Below, one piece after another: positions 17,519 to 25,063 of a stretch of 35,372 nucleotides of DNA (within the stretch, counting starts at the first letter, position 1; each line of letters opens with the position of its first letter). The notes below the pieces were generated by a model. It was given only the letters and a program-made list of their open reading frames with translations, was not told where the DNA came from and searched no databases. Source of the DNA: Nitrospirota bacterium. Its GTDB lineage: Bacteria; Nitrospinota; Nitrospinia; SZUA-224. The translations under genes were made by a program, and so were the position numbers. The stretch spans positions 1-35,372 of the forward strand of contig QIDP01000163.1 of NCBI GenBank assembly GCA_003229375.1, written 5' to 3'.

Positions 17519-19438
17519 TTAGGCAGGTATTATCTGCTTGTATTCCTTTTTGAATACATCCCATTTACCTGTCTCTGGATCGTACTTTGAATTCACGAAG
17601 CACTTCCAGTTCTCGTCATCGATTAAGTCGAAGTCTGACCTATAGTAGAAGCCAGGATATCTGGATTCTTCCCTAAACATAATATGTCTGAGATGGGCTT
17701 CAACCGTCCAGATTCGATGATAATTCTCCCACGCCCTCATCAATTCATGGAGATCGCCTGCAGCCATCTTCTGTGAATCTTCTCTCAGCATCTCAAGAAG
17801 TTCCATCGCCCTATCCAACAGCTTTCCACTCGTGATATAATTGGTAGAACATCCACCGCCGTATTCATCCGTAATCTTTACAAGCCTCATTAATAACCCC
17901 TTTGGCTTGATATAATTAGGATTAATATCCAGAGCCGTGCTTAGGTCTTTAAACTCGTGAAAAAGCTTAACCGGTGCATAGATCTCATCTGCGAGTTCCT
18001 TAGCGCTGCTCTTCAGGCTAGGAGCAAAATCAGCATTGTCACGGATATATTTGGCCATAGACTTTGCAGCGATCCTGCCTTCTGCATGTGAACCGGATGA
18101 GAACTTGTGACCTGACGCACCAACACCATCACCAGCAGTGAAGAGACCGTTAACAGTGGTCATCCTGTTATATCCCCAACTCCACTCTGAAGGACCAATA
18201 TCTTCCGGACCGCTTACCCATATCCCGGAGCATCCTGAGTGTGAACCTAACAAGTAAGGCTCTGTTGGCATGAGCTCGGAATTTGTTTCCTCAGGGGCAA
18301 TACTCATACCTGCCCAGAGTCCGGCCTGGCCAACAGTCATATCCAGGAAGTCCTCCCATGCCTCGGCCTCCAGATGTCTCTTCTCCTTCTTGTCCTTACC
18401 TTCAAAGAGTTTCGCCATTCCATCAACAGTATTCATGTAGATAGGACCACGGCCACTTTTAATCTCATGAAGCATCAGGTGATTTCTAAGGCAGGTAGGA
18501 GTGACTGGCGCGCTTCCGTATGGTTCGTACTGCTTTAACATATCTTTATTTCTAACCATGTAATCCTCGCCAAGGGCATTTACTGCCTTGCACTTAAAGA
18601 GGAGGAACCATGCCCCAACAGGACCGTATCCATCCTTGAATCTCGCAGGTACAAAGCGATTTTCCATCATGGTCAATTCAGCGCCAACCTGCATGGCCAT
18701 GGTATGAGTTGAACCGGCATTCCATACAGGATACCAGGCCCTACCCATTCCTTCGCCCGTTGAACGAGGCCTGAATACGTTCACAGCGCCTCCACAGGCC
18801 ACCAGCATGGTCTTGCACTTGATTACATAAACCTTATTTTCCCTTGTGCTGAATCCAACAGCACCGGCTATTGTGTTAGGCTTATTTGCATCGAGAAGGA
18901 TCTTTACGATAAATACCCTCTCCATGATGTTATCCATACCCAAGGCAGCCTTAGCAGCCTCAGCCACGATAGGCTTGTAAGACTCACCATTAATCATTAT
19001 CTGCCATTTACCGGACCTGACAGGCTTCCCACCCTCAGCTAAGGGCTTATCTTCATCACCAGCTTGTTTCCAGACTGGCAGCCCCCATTCTTCAAAGAGA
19101 TGGACCGAGTCATCAACATGCCTGCCGACATCATAAATAAGGTCTTCCCTGACAATACCCATCAGGTCATTCCTAACCATCCTCACATAATCCTCTATTT
19201 TATTTTCTCCAAGGTATGTATTGATAGCGGAAAGCCCCTGAGCAACAGCGCCACTTCTCTCCATAGCGGCCTTGTCAACCAGAAGAATCTTTGCATTCGG
19301 AGCCCATTTTTTTACCTCAATAGCGGCTCCGCAGTTAGCCATACCTCCGCCGATAAACAGAATATCAACCTCACGCTCTTCAATTTCCGGATCTACTACC
19401 GCTGGAAGCTCACCTAACGGCTTATTTGGTAATGCCAT
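17519..19438 (-). CDS. aprA: Adenylylsulfate (APS) reductase, alpha subunit
   Basis: 639 aa, close to the usual length. It reduces APS to sulfite and AMP at FAD, or the reverse. The N-terminal FAD fold has DILFIGGGMANCGAAIE (about 25-41), and DKAAMERSGAVAQGLSAIN follows as in the succinate dehydrogenase/fumarate reductase flavoprotein superfamily. Further AprA-type segments are GGAVNVFRPRSTGEGMGRAW and SSGSHAEGRIAAKS. AAGGAGGA lies just upstream of the ATG. It follows aprB by 47 bases. No aprM is present, and electrons would come through QmoABC encoded next. The alpha and beta subunits form a cytoplasmic heterodimer. Confidence 0.97.
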   Translation of the reverse strand: MALPNKPLGELPAVVDPEIEEREVDILFIGGGMANCGAAIEVKKWAPNAKILLVDKAAMERSGAVAQGLSAINTYLGENKIEDYVRMVRNDLMGIVREDLIYDVGRHVDDSVHLFEEWGLPVWKQAGDEDKPLAEGGKPVRSGKWQIMINGESYKPIVAEAAKAALGMDNIMERVFIVKILLDANKPNTIAGAVGFSTRENKVYVIKCKTMLVACGGAVNVFRPRSTGEGMGRAWYPVWNAGSTHTMAMQVGAELTMMENRFVPARFKDGYGPVGAWFLLFKCKAVNALGEDYMVRNKDMLKQYEPYGSAPVTPTCLRNHLMLHEIKSGRGPIYMNTVDGMAKLFEGKDKKEKRHLEAEAWEDFLDMTVGQAGLWAGMSIAPEETNSELMPTEPYLLGSHSGCSGIWVSGPEDIGPSEWSWGYNRMTTVNGLFTAGDGVGASGHKFSSGSHAEGRIAAKSMAKYIRDNADFAPSLKSSAKELADEIYAPVKLFHEFKDLSTALDINPNYIKPKGLLMRLVKITDEYGGGCSTNYITSGKLLDRAMELLEMLREDSQKMAAGDLHELMRAWENYHRIWTVEAHLRHIMFREESRYPGFYYRSDFDLIDDENWKCFVNSKYDPETGKWDVFKKEYKQIIPA

Positions 19439-19485
19439 ATCATTTTCCTCCTTTACTCACTTTTTATGTTAGTTATGTTTATATG

Positions 19486-19905
19486 TTAAGGTGTAGGTAG
19501 AGTTTTACCCTTTTCTGAATAGAGGTTTTCGTTATCCAGGCCATCTCCGGCCACATCATTTTTCGCATCAATAGACCCCTCAGCCGTGGTCCGGATAGGG
19601 AACTTAAACCTTTTAAGTGTCCCGTTTCTGAATTTAATCGTCCACATAATGTCTTCTGTCCCTCTTAAGGGTATAATGCTGCCGCCCATGGGGACAAAGT
19701 CTGAATAAGCTCTAACCTCAACACCCTGACTGGGGCATATCTTTACGCAGGAATAACATTCCCAGCATGCATCAGGTTCCTGATTGTATGCCTTCATGGT
19801 CTCAACATTCAATACCATCAAATCATTAGGGCATACATACATACATGCGGTCTTATCCCCTCCCTTACAACCATCACATTTTTCATTAATCACAAAACTT
19901 GGCAT
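19486..19905 (-). CDS. aprB: APS reductase, beta subunit (ferredoxin-like)
   Basis: 139 aa from the ATG at 19905, which has AAAGGAGGT eight bases upstream; an in-frame ATG at 19944 has no such site. Two 4Fe-4S motifs are visible: C10, C13, C21, C25 (with the characteristic spacing C-DG-C-KGGDKTA-C-MYV-C) and C47, C50, C53, C57 (C-WE-C-YS-C-VKI-C). The C-terminal tail after about residue 75 wraps around AprA in known structures. It is the first gene of the cluster, with a 5' leader of about 300 bases from the promoter at 20211-20239. Confidence 0.97.
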   Translation of the reverse strand: MPSFVINEKCDGCKGGDKTACMYVCPNDLMVLNVETMKAYNQEPDACWECYSCVKICPSQGVEVRAYSDFVPMGGSIIPLRGTEDIMWTIKFRNGTLKRFKFPIRTTAEGSIDAKNDVAGDGLDNENLYSEKGKTLPTP

Positions 19906-20175
19906 ATAATAACCTCCTTTACAATATTTAATAGTCCTCCCCAAAAACCTCTATATTAACTCCCTTCCAAATCCATGATCCATCTTTTTAAAAAGGCTTT
20001 TTATCGGACTATCGATTTCCAAGACCCTCGAAAATTCCACCCTATTTTCATTAAATCTGTTAAACTTTTCCTCTTCTTATTCCACCTCCCTTCAATACTG
20101 TTCGTCTTTAACAGTAGAGAAACTGCACATTCTTTATTACTTTTTTAATCGATTTTTTTCTGACAGGCTATGTCC

Positions 20176-20239
20176 TGCATATTCAAATGTAGGAATAATC
20201 TAATATTAAGATATTAACAAAACCGAAAAATAATGTCAA
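20176..20239 (-). promoter_or_regulatory. Near-consensus sigma-70 promoter and adjacent dyad of the apr operon
   Basis: On the minus strand, TTGACA (20239-20234), a 17-base spacer and TAATAT (20216-20211) give a predicted start near 20204. Just downstream, around 20174-20193, CCTGCAT and ATGTAGG form a short dyad with one mismatch that could be a regulator site. The rest of the 300-base leader (19906-20173) is AT/pyrimidine-rich, with no structure I can name. The promoter sits within 65 bases of the rdgB stop codon. Confidence 0.75.
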
Positions 20240-20273
20240 GATTTTTTTTGGGCTTTTTAAAAAATAATAACTT

Positions 20274-20876
20274 TTACATTTTACATCTCATCTCTTTTAT
20301 GATAGGAATGGATGTCCGTGCAGCATTTCCACGGTGGCTGATCTTATGTTTCATTTCAGGAGAGATCTCAGCCATGGTCTGATTAAGCTCAGGAATAAAG
20401 AAGATAGGATCATATCCAAAACCATTAGACCCTTTAGGGTCGCGGCTAATCATGCCTTCTACTATACCATCGGCAGTCTTTATCATGCCTGATGGTGTGG
20501 CAATGGCCACAACACAGCGAAAACGGGCTGTTCGTTTCTCCCATGGGACCTCTTTCAATTTGGACAACACTATTTCATATCTACGTACATGTTCATCTTT
20601 GCCGGTACCACCATATCGAGCTGAATAGACACCCGGTTCTCCTCCCAGTGCGTCTATCTCCAGGCCGGAATCATCAGCAAGTGTCAATAACCCGCCAGCC
20701 CCGGCAAAGGCCCTCGCCTTAAGCACAGCATTATCCTTGAAGGTCTTCCCTGTCTCCTCAGGCTCCATGGTTATCCCTTCTTCATCCAGAGATACTATCT
20801 TAACAGGCAGATCGTGAAATATCTCGCGGTATTCACGTACCTTACCGGGATTATGAGTGGCGATCAGTAATTTCAT
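20274..20876 (-). CDS. rdgB: XTP/dITP diphosphatase (RdgB/HAM1)
   Basis: 200 aa. It hydrolyses ITP, dITP and XTP to monophosphates and so cleans the nucleotide pool. Visible signatures are the N-terminal IATHNPGKVREY, LADDSGLEIDALGG with catalytic Asp residues, SARYGG, NGFGYDPIF and the C-terminal SHRGNAA. The ATG at 20876 follows a G-rich stretch (GGGCAGGGTAGC) that serves as ribosome-binding site. A perfect GC hairpin (20895-20915) lies about 20 bases upstream. It is oriented like the apr operon but separated from it by the apr promoter. Confidence 0.95.
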   Translation of the reverse strand: MKLLIATHNPGKVREYREIFHDLPVKIVSLDEEGITMEPEETGKTFKDNAVLKARAFAGAGGLLTLADDSGLEIDALGGEPGVYSARYGGTGKDEHVRRYEIVLSKLKEVPWEKRTARFRCVVAIATPSGMIKTADGIVEGMISRDPKGSNGFGYDPIFFIPELNQTMAEISPEMKHKISHRGNAARTSIPIIKEMRCKM

Positions 20877-20894
20877 GCTACCCTGCCCCCCTCA

Positions 20895-20915
20895 CCCCCC
20901 TTTGCTAAAGGGGGG
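20895..20915. repeat. GC-rich REP-like palindrome before rdgB
   Basis: CCCCCCTTT, loop GCT, AAAGGGGGG: nine perfect base pairs. Palindromes of this form are a common dispersed repeat in many bacteria. In the rdgB transcript it would form a hairpin close to the ribosome-binding site and could lower translation. Confidence 0.7.
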
Positions 20916-21016
20916 ATGAATATGTTACCAGAAATGTTAATTATACATCTATAATAATACGTAAAAAATTAACATTTATTGTTTATATTGTCAAATGCGC
21001 AGGACATCCGAGCAAT

Positions 21017-21113
21017 TCCCGGTGAAGAGAGGGTATGCCGGGATCTCTTTTCCTCACCCGGGGGTTTTTCTTTTGCTTTTATTTATGATAATGTTAGGGT
21101 AGCAAAAGAAAAA
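21017..21113 (+). promoter_or_regulatory. Structured leader upstream of pdxA: terminator-like hairpin with alternatives
   Basis: CCCGGTGA (21018-21025) can pair with TCACCCGGG (21054-21062) with one bulged G, followed by GGTTTTTCTTTTGCTTTT, as in a Rho-independent terminator. A competing helix pairs TCCCGG (21017-21022) with CCGGGA (21038-21043). The T-tract region 21065-21077 is also perfectly complementary to 21101-21113 (13 bp, 23-base loop). A possible -10 box, TATAAT, is at 20950-20955, with a poor -35. It could be an attenuator or a small RNA. It fits no riboswitch class I can recognise. Confidence 0.5.
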
Positions 21114-21143
21114 ATAAATGTGTATTGATTGAGGTTTGATCCT

Positions 21144-22142
21144 ATGAGAAGACTCCCTATCATAGCTATAACAATGGGTGATCCTGCGGGTATTGGCCCT
21201 GAAATCATACTTAAGGCAGGAAGAGAGGATATCTTTAAATTCTGTACCCCGATAGTTGTAGGTGATTACAGATTTTTGGAGAGACTGAATAAGAGATTTA
21301 ATATACCTGTAACGATCTGCAGTATACAGAGAATAGATGAGATATCTGCCCTAAGTGAGAGATTGTATGTCCTTGACCTCCACAACATAGATTATGATAA
21401 GGTTGAGGAGGGAAAGGTGAACAGGTTGGCAGGAAAGGCATCAGTGGAATATATCACAAAGGCTGCTCATCTTGTCTTGAAAGGAGAGGTTGATGCCATT
21501 ACTACTGCACCCATAAATAAAGAAGGCCTCCATTTGGCCGGTTATTCCTATGCAGGTCATACAGAACTCCTATCAGAGCTTACCAGAACCGAGGATTATG
21601 CCATGATGCTTGTAGGCGGGGATATCAGGGTAGTACTTGTCACAATTCATACTCCTCTGAGAGATGTGAGTGATCTGATAAAGAAGGAAAGGATAACAAG
21701 GATAATCCGGTTGACTCACTCTTCCCTCAGGTCATTCGGGATAAAGTCCCCGCATATTGCTGTCTCTGCACTGAATCCACATGGTGGAGAGGGGGGGATA
21801 TTCGGGAATGAGGAGATTACAGAGATAATCCCGGCTGTAAAGGAGACCTGTTCAAGCGGGATAGATATAGAGGGACCGTTCCCTGCAGATACCCTATTTA
21901 CACCTGCCGGGAGAGAGGGGTTTGATGCAGTGATCGTGATGTATCATGATCAGGGGTTGATCCCTATAAAGATGGCCTCCTTTGGAAAAGGGGTGAATGT
22001 TACGCTTGGACTTCCGGTTATACGGACATCGGTAGATCATGGGACGGCTTATGACATAGCTGGTAAGGGGGCAGCAGATCCATCGAGCCTCATAGAGGCA
22101 TTAAGATTAGCTGCAGGGTTGGTGCATGGGAAATTCAGTTAA
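21144..22142 (+). CDS. pdxA: 4-hydroxythreonine-4-phosphate dehydrogenase
   Basis: 332 aa from the ATG at 21144, with GAGG nine bases upstream; an in-frame TTG at 21129 is a less likely start. It oxidises 4-phosphohydroxy-L-threonine in the DXP-dependent pyridoxal phosphate pathway, using NAD and a divalent metal. Signatures are ITMGDPAGIGPE at the N-terminus, TAPINKEGLHLAGYSYAGHT with a metal-ligand His, SALNPHGGEGG, and the C-terminal VMYHDQGLIPIK. The length is standard. It overlaps rsmA by 17 bases, the pdxA-rsmA pairing known from many bacteria. Confidence 0.95.
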   Translation: MRRLPIIAITMGDPAGIGPEIILKAGREDIFKFCTPIVVGDYRFLERLNKRFNIPVTICSIQRIDEISALSERLYVLDLHNIDYDKVEEGKVNRLAGKASVEYITKAAHLVLKGEVDAITTAPINKEGLHLAGYSYAGHTELLSELTRTEDYAMMLVGGDIRVVLVTIHTPLRDVSDLIKKERITRIIRLTHSSLRSFGIKSPHIAVSALNPHGGEGGIFGNEEITEIIPAVKETCSSGIDIEGPFPADTLFTPAGREGFDAVIVMYHDQGLIPIKMASFGKGVNVTLGLPVIRTSVDHGTAYDIAGKGAADPSSLIEALRLAAGLVHGKFS

Positions 22143-22920
22143 AAGATATCCAAAGAAGAGACTTGGCCAGAATTTTCTGGTGGACGATTCTGTGGTAGAG
22201 GATATAATCCGTATAGCAAATCTTGATGAGAATGAGACAATCCTGGAGATAGGTCCGGGGAAGGGGATTCTTACATATGCCCTTGCAGAGAGGGTAAAGA
22301 GGGTAATCGCCCTTGAACTGGATAAGGATCTGTGCGGGTTTTTAAAGGATCATCTTGCCAATTTTTCCAATGTAGAGATAATCCATACCGATGCCATTAC
22401 CTTTGATTACAGAGGATTACAAGAGAAATTCAGGGTAATATCAAACCTCCCCTATTATATCTCCGTACCTATTATGGTTAAACTCCTTGAGAAAAGGGAG
22501 ATCATACCGGAGATGCTCCTTATGCTGCAAAAGGAAGTAGCCAATAGAATAACCTCGCGGCCAGGGATAAAGGATTATGGTTCCATCTCTGTTTTTGTCC
22601 AGTATCTTTCTAATGTAGAAATAGTACTGAATGTTACTAAGGAGTCATTTAGACCAATACCCGGGGTAGATTCAGCAGTGGTAAGAATAACACCATTGTC
22701 AAGACCACTGGTAGAGGTAATGAATGAGGATCTCTTTTTTAGGATTGTAAGATATGCCTTTGCTTTACGCAGAAAAACACTGAGAAACAGTTTGAAGGCC
22801 ATCAATATACCTCCCGACAGATTAAAAGATGCCTTCAGAATTGCAGAGATTGATCCTTCAAGGAGAGGGGAGACATTGAGCCTTCAGGAGTTTGCCAATC
22901 TGAGTAATGCAATAGTATAG
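22126..22920 (+). CDS. rsmA: 16S rRNA dimethyladenosine transferase
   Basis: 264 aa. It dimethylates two adjacent adenosines in helix 45 of 16S rRNA during small-subunit assembly. Signatures are KRLGQNFLVD (11-20), the SAM-binding EIGPGKG (41-47), the acidic ELD (64-66), the catalytic NLPYYIS (107-113), and the C-terminal FRPIPGVDSAVVRI and LRRKTLRNSL. The ATG at 22126 lies inside the end of pdxA, so translation is probably coupled. It is the last gene of this unit, with a hairpin terminator immediately after. Confidence 0.96.
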   Translation: MGNSVKRYPKKRLGQNFLVDDSVVEDIIRIANLDENETILEIGPGKGILTYALAERVKRVIALELDKDLCGFLKDHLANFSNVEIIHTDAITFDYRGLQEKFRVISNLPYYISVPIMVKLLEKREIIPEMLLMLQKEVANRITSRPGIKDYGSISVFVQYLSNVEIVLNVTKESFRPIPGVDSAVVRITPLSRPLVEVMNEDLFFRIVRYAFALRRKTLRNSLKAINIPPDRLKDAFRIAEIDPSRRGETLSLQEFANLSNAIV

Positions 22921-22921
22921 G

Positions 22922-22950
22922 AAGTAACCGTTCACAGTTACTTATTTTTT
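22922..22950 (+). terminator. Terminator after rsmA
   Basis: AAGTAAC (22922-22928) pairs with GTTACTT (22937-22943) around an 8-base loop, followed by ATTTTTT. The stem is AT-rich and only seven pairs long, so it is a moderate candidate. The loop region GTAACCGTTCAC is one copy of a motif also present at 34142-34153. Confidence 0.5.
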
Positions 22951-22955
22951 ATGGT

Positions 22956-22998
22956 TCTTTCGTGAAAAAGTTGAGTGACTCAACTCAAACACGAAAGA
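22956..22998. repeat. Inverted repeat with nested palindrome in the rsmA-mlaE spacer
   Basis: TCTTTCGTG (22956-22964) and CACGAAAGA (22990-22998) are perfect complements. They enclose the near-palindrome GTTGAGTGACTCAAC (22970-22984). It lies directly after the rsmA terminator. The remainder of the spacer to 23090 is AT-rich and holds a possible promoter for mlaE (TTGACT at 23053, TAATTT at 23076, 17-base spacer). Confidence 0.65.
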
Positions 22999-23090
22999 GA
23001 GAAAATATATTTACTTTTTAATTGTTTATTTTGATATTTGATATTTTATCTATTGACTAATCTGCTATAAGATGATAATTTTTTTCTGCA

Positions 23091-23864
23091 ATGTTCATAT
23101 TTATCTTGGAAAAGGTCGGAAATATTTTTATAGGTTTTTTAAAAAGGACAGGGAGAATGGTCATCTTCTTTTCCTCTGCCATCTCATTAGCAGTAAGACC
23201 ACCTTTTAAGCCCGGCCATATAATAAAACAAATACACTTTATCGGTGTAAAATCCCTTTTTGTCATTATACTTACAGGGTTATTTACAGGGATGGCACTC
23301 GGATTACAGGGTTATTATACCCTGGCAAGGGTCGGGTCAGAAGGTCTGCTGGGTTATGCTGTTGCACTCGGTATGATAAGGGAGCTTGGCCCGGTACTTT
23401 CGGCATTAATGGTTACCGGGAGGGCAGGTTCATCAATGGCGGCAGAAATAGGGATTATGAAGATTTCCGAGCAGCTTGATGCCCTTGATACAATGGCGAT
23501 AAATCCTGTCAAATATGTTGTTGTTCCCAAAATTATTGCGGGGATCATAGCAGTACCGCTCCTGACAGCTATCTTTAACATTATCGGGATCCTCGGTGGA
23601 TATCTTGTAGGGGTAGAATTAATGGGGGTAAATCCAGGGACATTCTTCGGGGAGATGCAGAATAGGGTCGTCTTTAAGGATATTCATCTCGGATTTGTGA
23701 AGTCAGTAAGTTTCGGGGCAATAATTAGCTGGGTGAGCTGTTTTGAGGGATACTACACGGGTTTTGGTGCAGAAGGGGTTAGCAAGGCAACAACAGTATC
23801 AGTGGTTTTATCGTCAGTATTGATCCTGATATGTAATTATTTTATAACCTCTGTAATGCTATAG
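23091..23864 (+). CDS. mlaE: MlaE-type phospholipid ABC transporter permease
   Basis: 257 aa with about five to six hydrophobic spans. It is the inner-membrane permease of a retrograde phospholipid transport system that keeps outer-membrane asymmetry. The family signature is clear in the middle: LGPVLSALMVTGRAGSSMAAEIG, then MKISEQLDALDTMAINPVKY. The ribosome-binding site is poor (CTGCA before the ATG), and the candidate promoter would start only a few bases upstream, so the mRNA may be nearly leaderless. The gene is followed by mlaF after eight bases. Confidence 0.93.
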   Translation: MFIFILEKVGNIFIGFLKRTGRMVIFFSSAISLAVRPPFKPGHIIKQIHFIGVKSLFVIILTGLFTGMALGLQGYYTLARVGSEGLLGYAVALGMIRELGPVLSALMVTGRAGSSMAAEIGIMKISEQLDALDTMAINPVKYVVVPKIIAGIIAVPLLTAIFNIIGILGGYLVGVELMGVNPGTFFGEMQNRVVFKDIHLGFVKSVSFGAIISWVSCFEGYYTGFGAEGVSKATTVSVVLSSVLILICNYFITSVML

Positions 23865-23872
23865 AGGCTGAT

Positions 23873-24613
23873 ATGATAAAATTGGTAGATGTATATAAAA
23901 CATTTAATGGTCAAGAGGTGCTAAAGGGGATCACTTTAGAGATACCAAAGGGAAAGACAACCGCGATCATCGGACGAAGCGGGGGTGGCAAGAGTGTTCT
24001 CCTCAAACACATCATAGGACTCTTAAAACCTGATAGCGGTCAAATACTGGTAGAAGGCACGGATATTTCAAGACTTAATAACAGGGATCTTAATAAAATA
24101 AGAAACAGATTTGGTATACTCTTTCAAGGGGCAGCCCTCTTCGATTCTTTGACGGTCTATGATAATATCGCCTTTCCTTTGCGTGAGAAGACCAGACTGA
24201 AAGAGAATGAGATTAGAAAGCTGGTCGATGAGAAACTGGCACAGCTCGGTCTTGAAGGGATGGGATATAAATATCCCGCTGAGATCAGCGGAGGTATGAA
24301 GAAGAGGGTCGGTCTTGCAAGAGCGCTCATAATGGGTCCGGAGATAATGCTTTTTGATGAACCAACTACAGGGCTGGACCCGATAATGAAAAATGCAATA
24401 TATAATCTGATATTAGAGATGCATAAGAAGTTTGGTTTTACTGCTGTGGTGGTAAGTCATGAAATACCTGATATCTTTGGTATAGCTCATCATGTAGCTA
24501 TGTTGAACAATGGGGTTATTGCTGAGTCAGGGACATCAGCAGATATCCAGAAGTCTACCAATCCGGTAGTAACAGAGTTTATATCCGGGGGGAAAAAGGA
24601 GGAGATTATATGA
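23873..24613 (+). CDS. mlaF: MlaF-type ABC transporter ATPase
   Basis: 246 aa. Walker A GRSGGGKS (34-41), Q-loop FQGAALFDSLTV (84-95), signature SGGMKKR (139-145), and Walker B with D-loop LFDEPTTGLDP (160-170). The FQGAALFDSLTV and GGMKKRV variants are characteristic of the Mla/Ttg2A subfamily rather than generic importers. It powers lipid movement through MlaE. Its stop overlaps the mlaD start by four bases (ATGA), indicating translational coupling. Confidence 0.95.
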   Translation: MIKLVDVYKTFNGQEVLKGITLEIPKGKTTAIIGRSGGGKSVLLKHIIGLLKPDSGQILVEGTDISRLNNRDLNKIRNRFGILFQGAALFDSLTVYDNIAFPLREKTRLKENEIRKLVDEKLAQLGLEGMGYKYPAEISGGMKKRVGLARALIMGPEIMLFDEPTTGLDPIMKNAIYNLILEMHKKFGFTAVVVSHEIPDIFGIAHHVAMLNNGVIAESGTSADIQKSTNPVVTEFISGGKKEEII

Positions 24614-25050
24614 AGAGATTCAGTACCGAGGCAGTCGTGGGTCTTTTTGTGTTAATCGGGATATTCTGCCTTATATATCTATCGGTAAAGCTGGGAAATG
24701 TCGAAATCATCGGTAGTGATAGCTATACAGTCTATGCTAAATTTGATTCTGTCTCAGGATTGAGAGAAGGCGCTGCTATAGAGATAGCAGGGGTTGAGAT
24801 TGGAAGGGTTGAACATATAACACTGAACGAAGATATGGCAAAGATAGCCATGAAGATAGATTCGGGTGTTGCACTCCAGGAGGATGTCATCGCCTCAATA
24901 AAGACCAGAGGATTGATCGGAGACAAGATCATTAAGATCAGCCCTGGCGGCTCGGACAGGATAATCAAGCCTGGAGAAATGATCAGGGAGACAGAATCTG
25001 CTCTCGATATTGAAGAGCTTCTGAGTAAATATATATTCGGGAAGGTGTAG
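24610..25050 (+). CDS. mlaD: MlaD-type MCE-domain lipid-binding protein
   Basis: 146 aa. A single N-terminal membrane helix (about 8-27) is followed by one MCE domain (about 36-120): YTVYAKFDSVSGLREGAAIE, AGVEIGRVEHI and SIKTRGLIGDKIIKISPGG. In known systems MlaD is a periplasmic hexameric ring that takes lipid from MlaC. It is shorter than the E. coli protein because the C-terminal helix region is reduced, ending LDIEELLSKYIFGKV, which may still line the central pore. Confidence 0.93.
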   Translation: MKRFSTEAVVGLFVLIGIFCLIYLSVKLGNVEIIGSDSYTVYAKFDSVSGLREGAAIEIAGVEIGRVEHITLNEDMAKIAMKIDSGVALQEDVIASIKTRGLIGDKIIKISPGGSDRIIKPGEMIRETESALDIEELLSKYIFGKV

Positions 25051-25063
25051 ATTTAGGGAGGAT

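Noticed and set aside
8395-19905. Reading the sat-apr-qmo genes themselves as a new pathway
   Set aside because: Each enzyme is well known from dissimilatory sulfur metabolism; only the gene arrangement and the internal terminator are notable.
21000-21070. Known riboswitch (fluoride, preQ1, guanidine, c-di-GMP or ZTP) upstream of pdxA
   Set aside because: None of the consensus core sequences I know is visible; only the terminator-like fold is supported.
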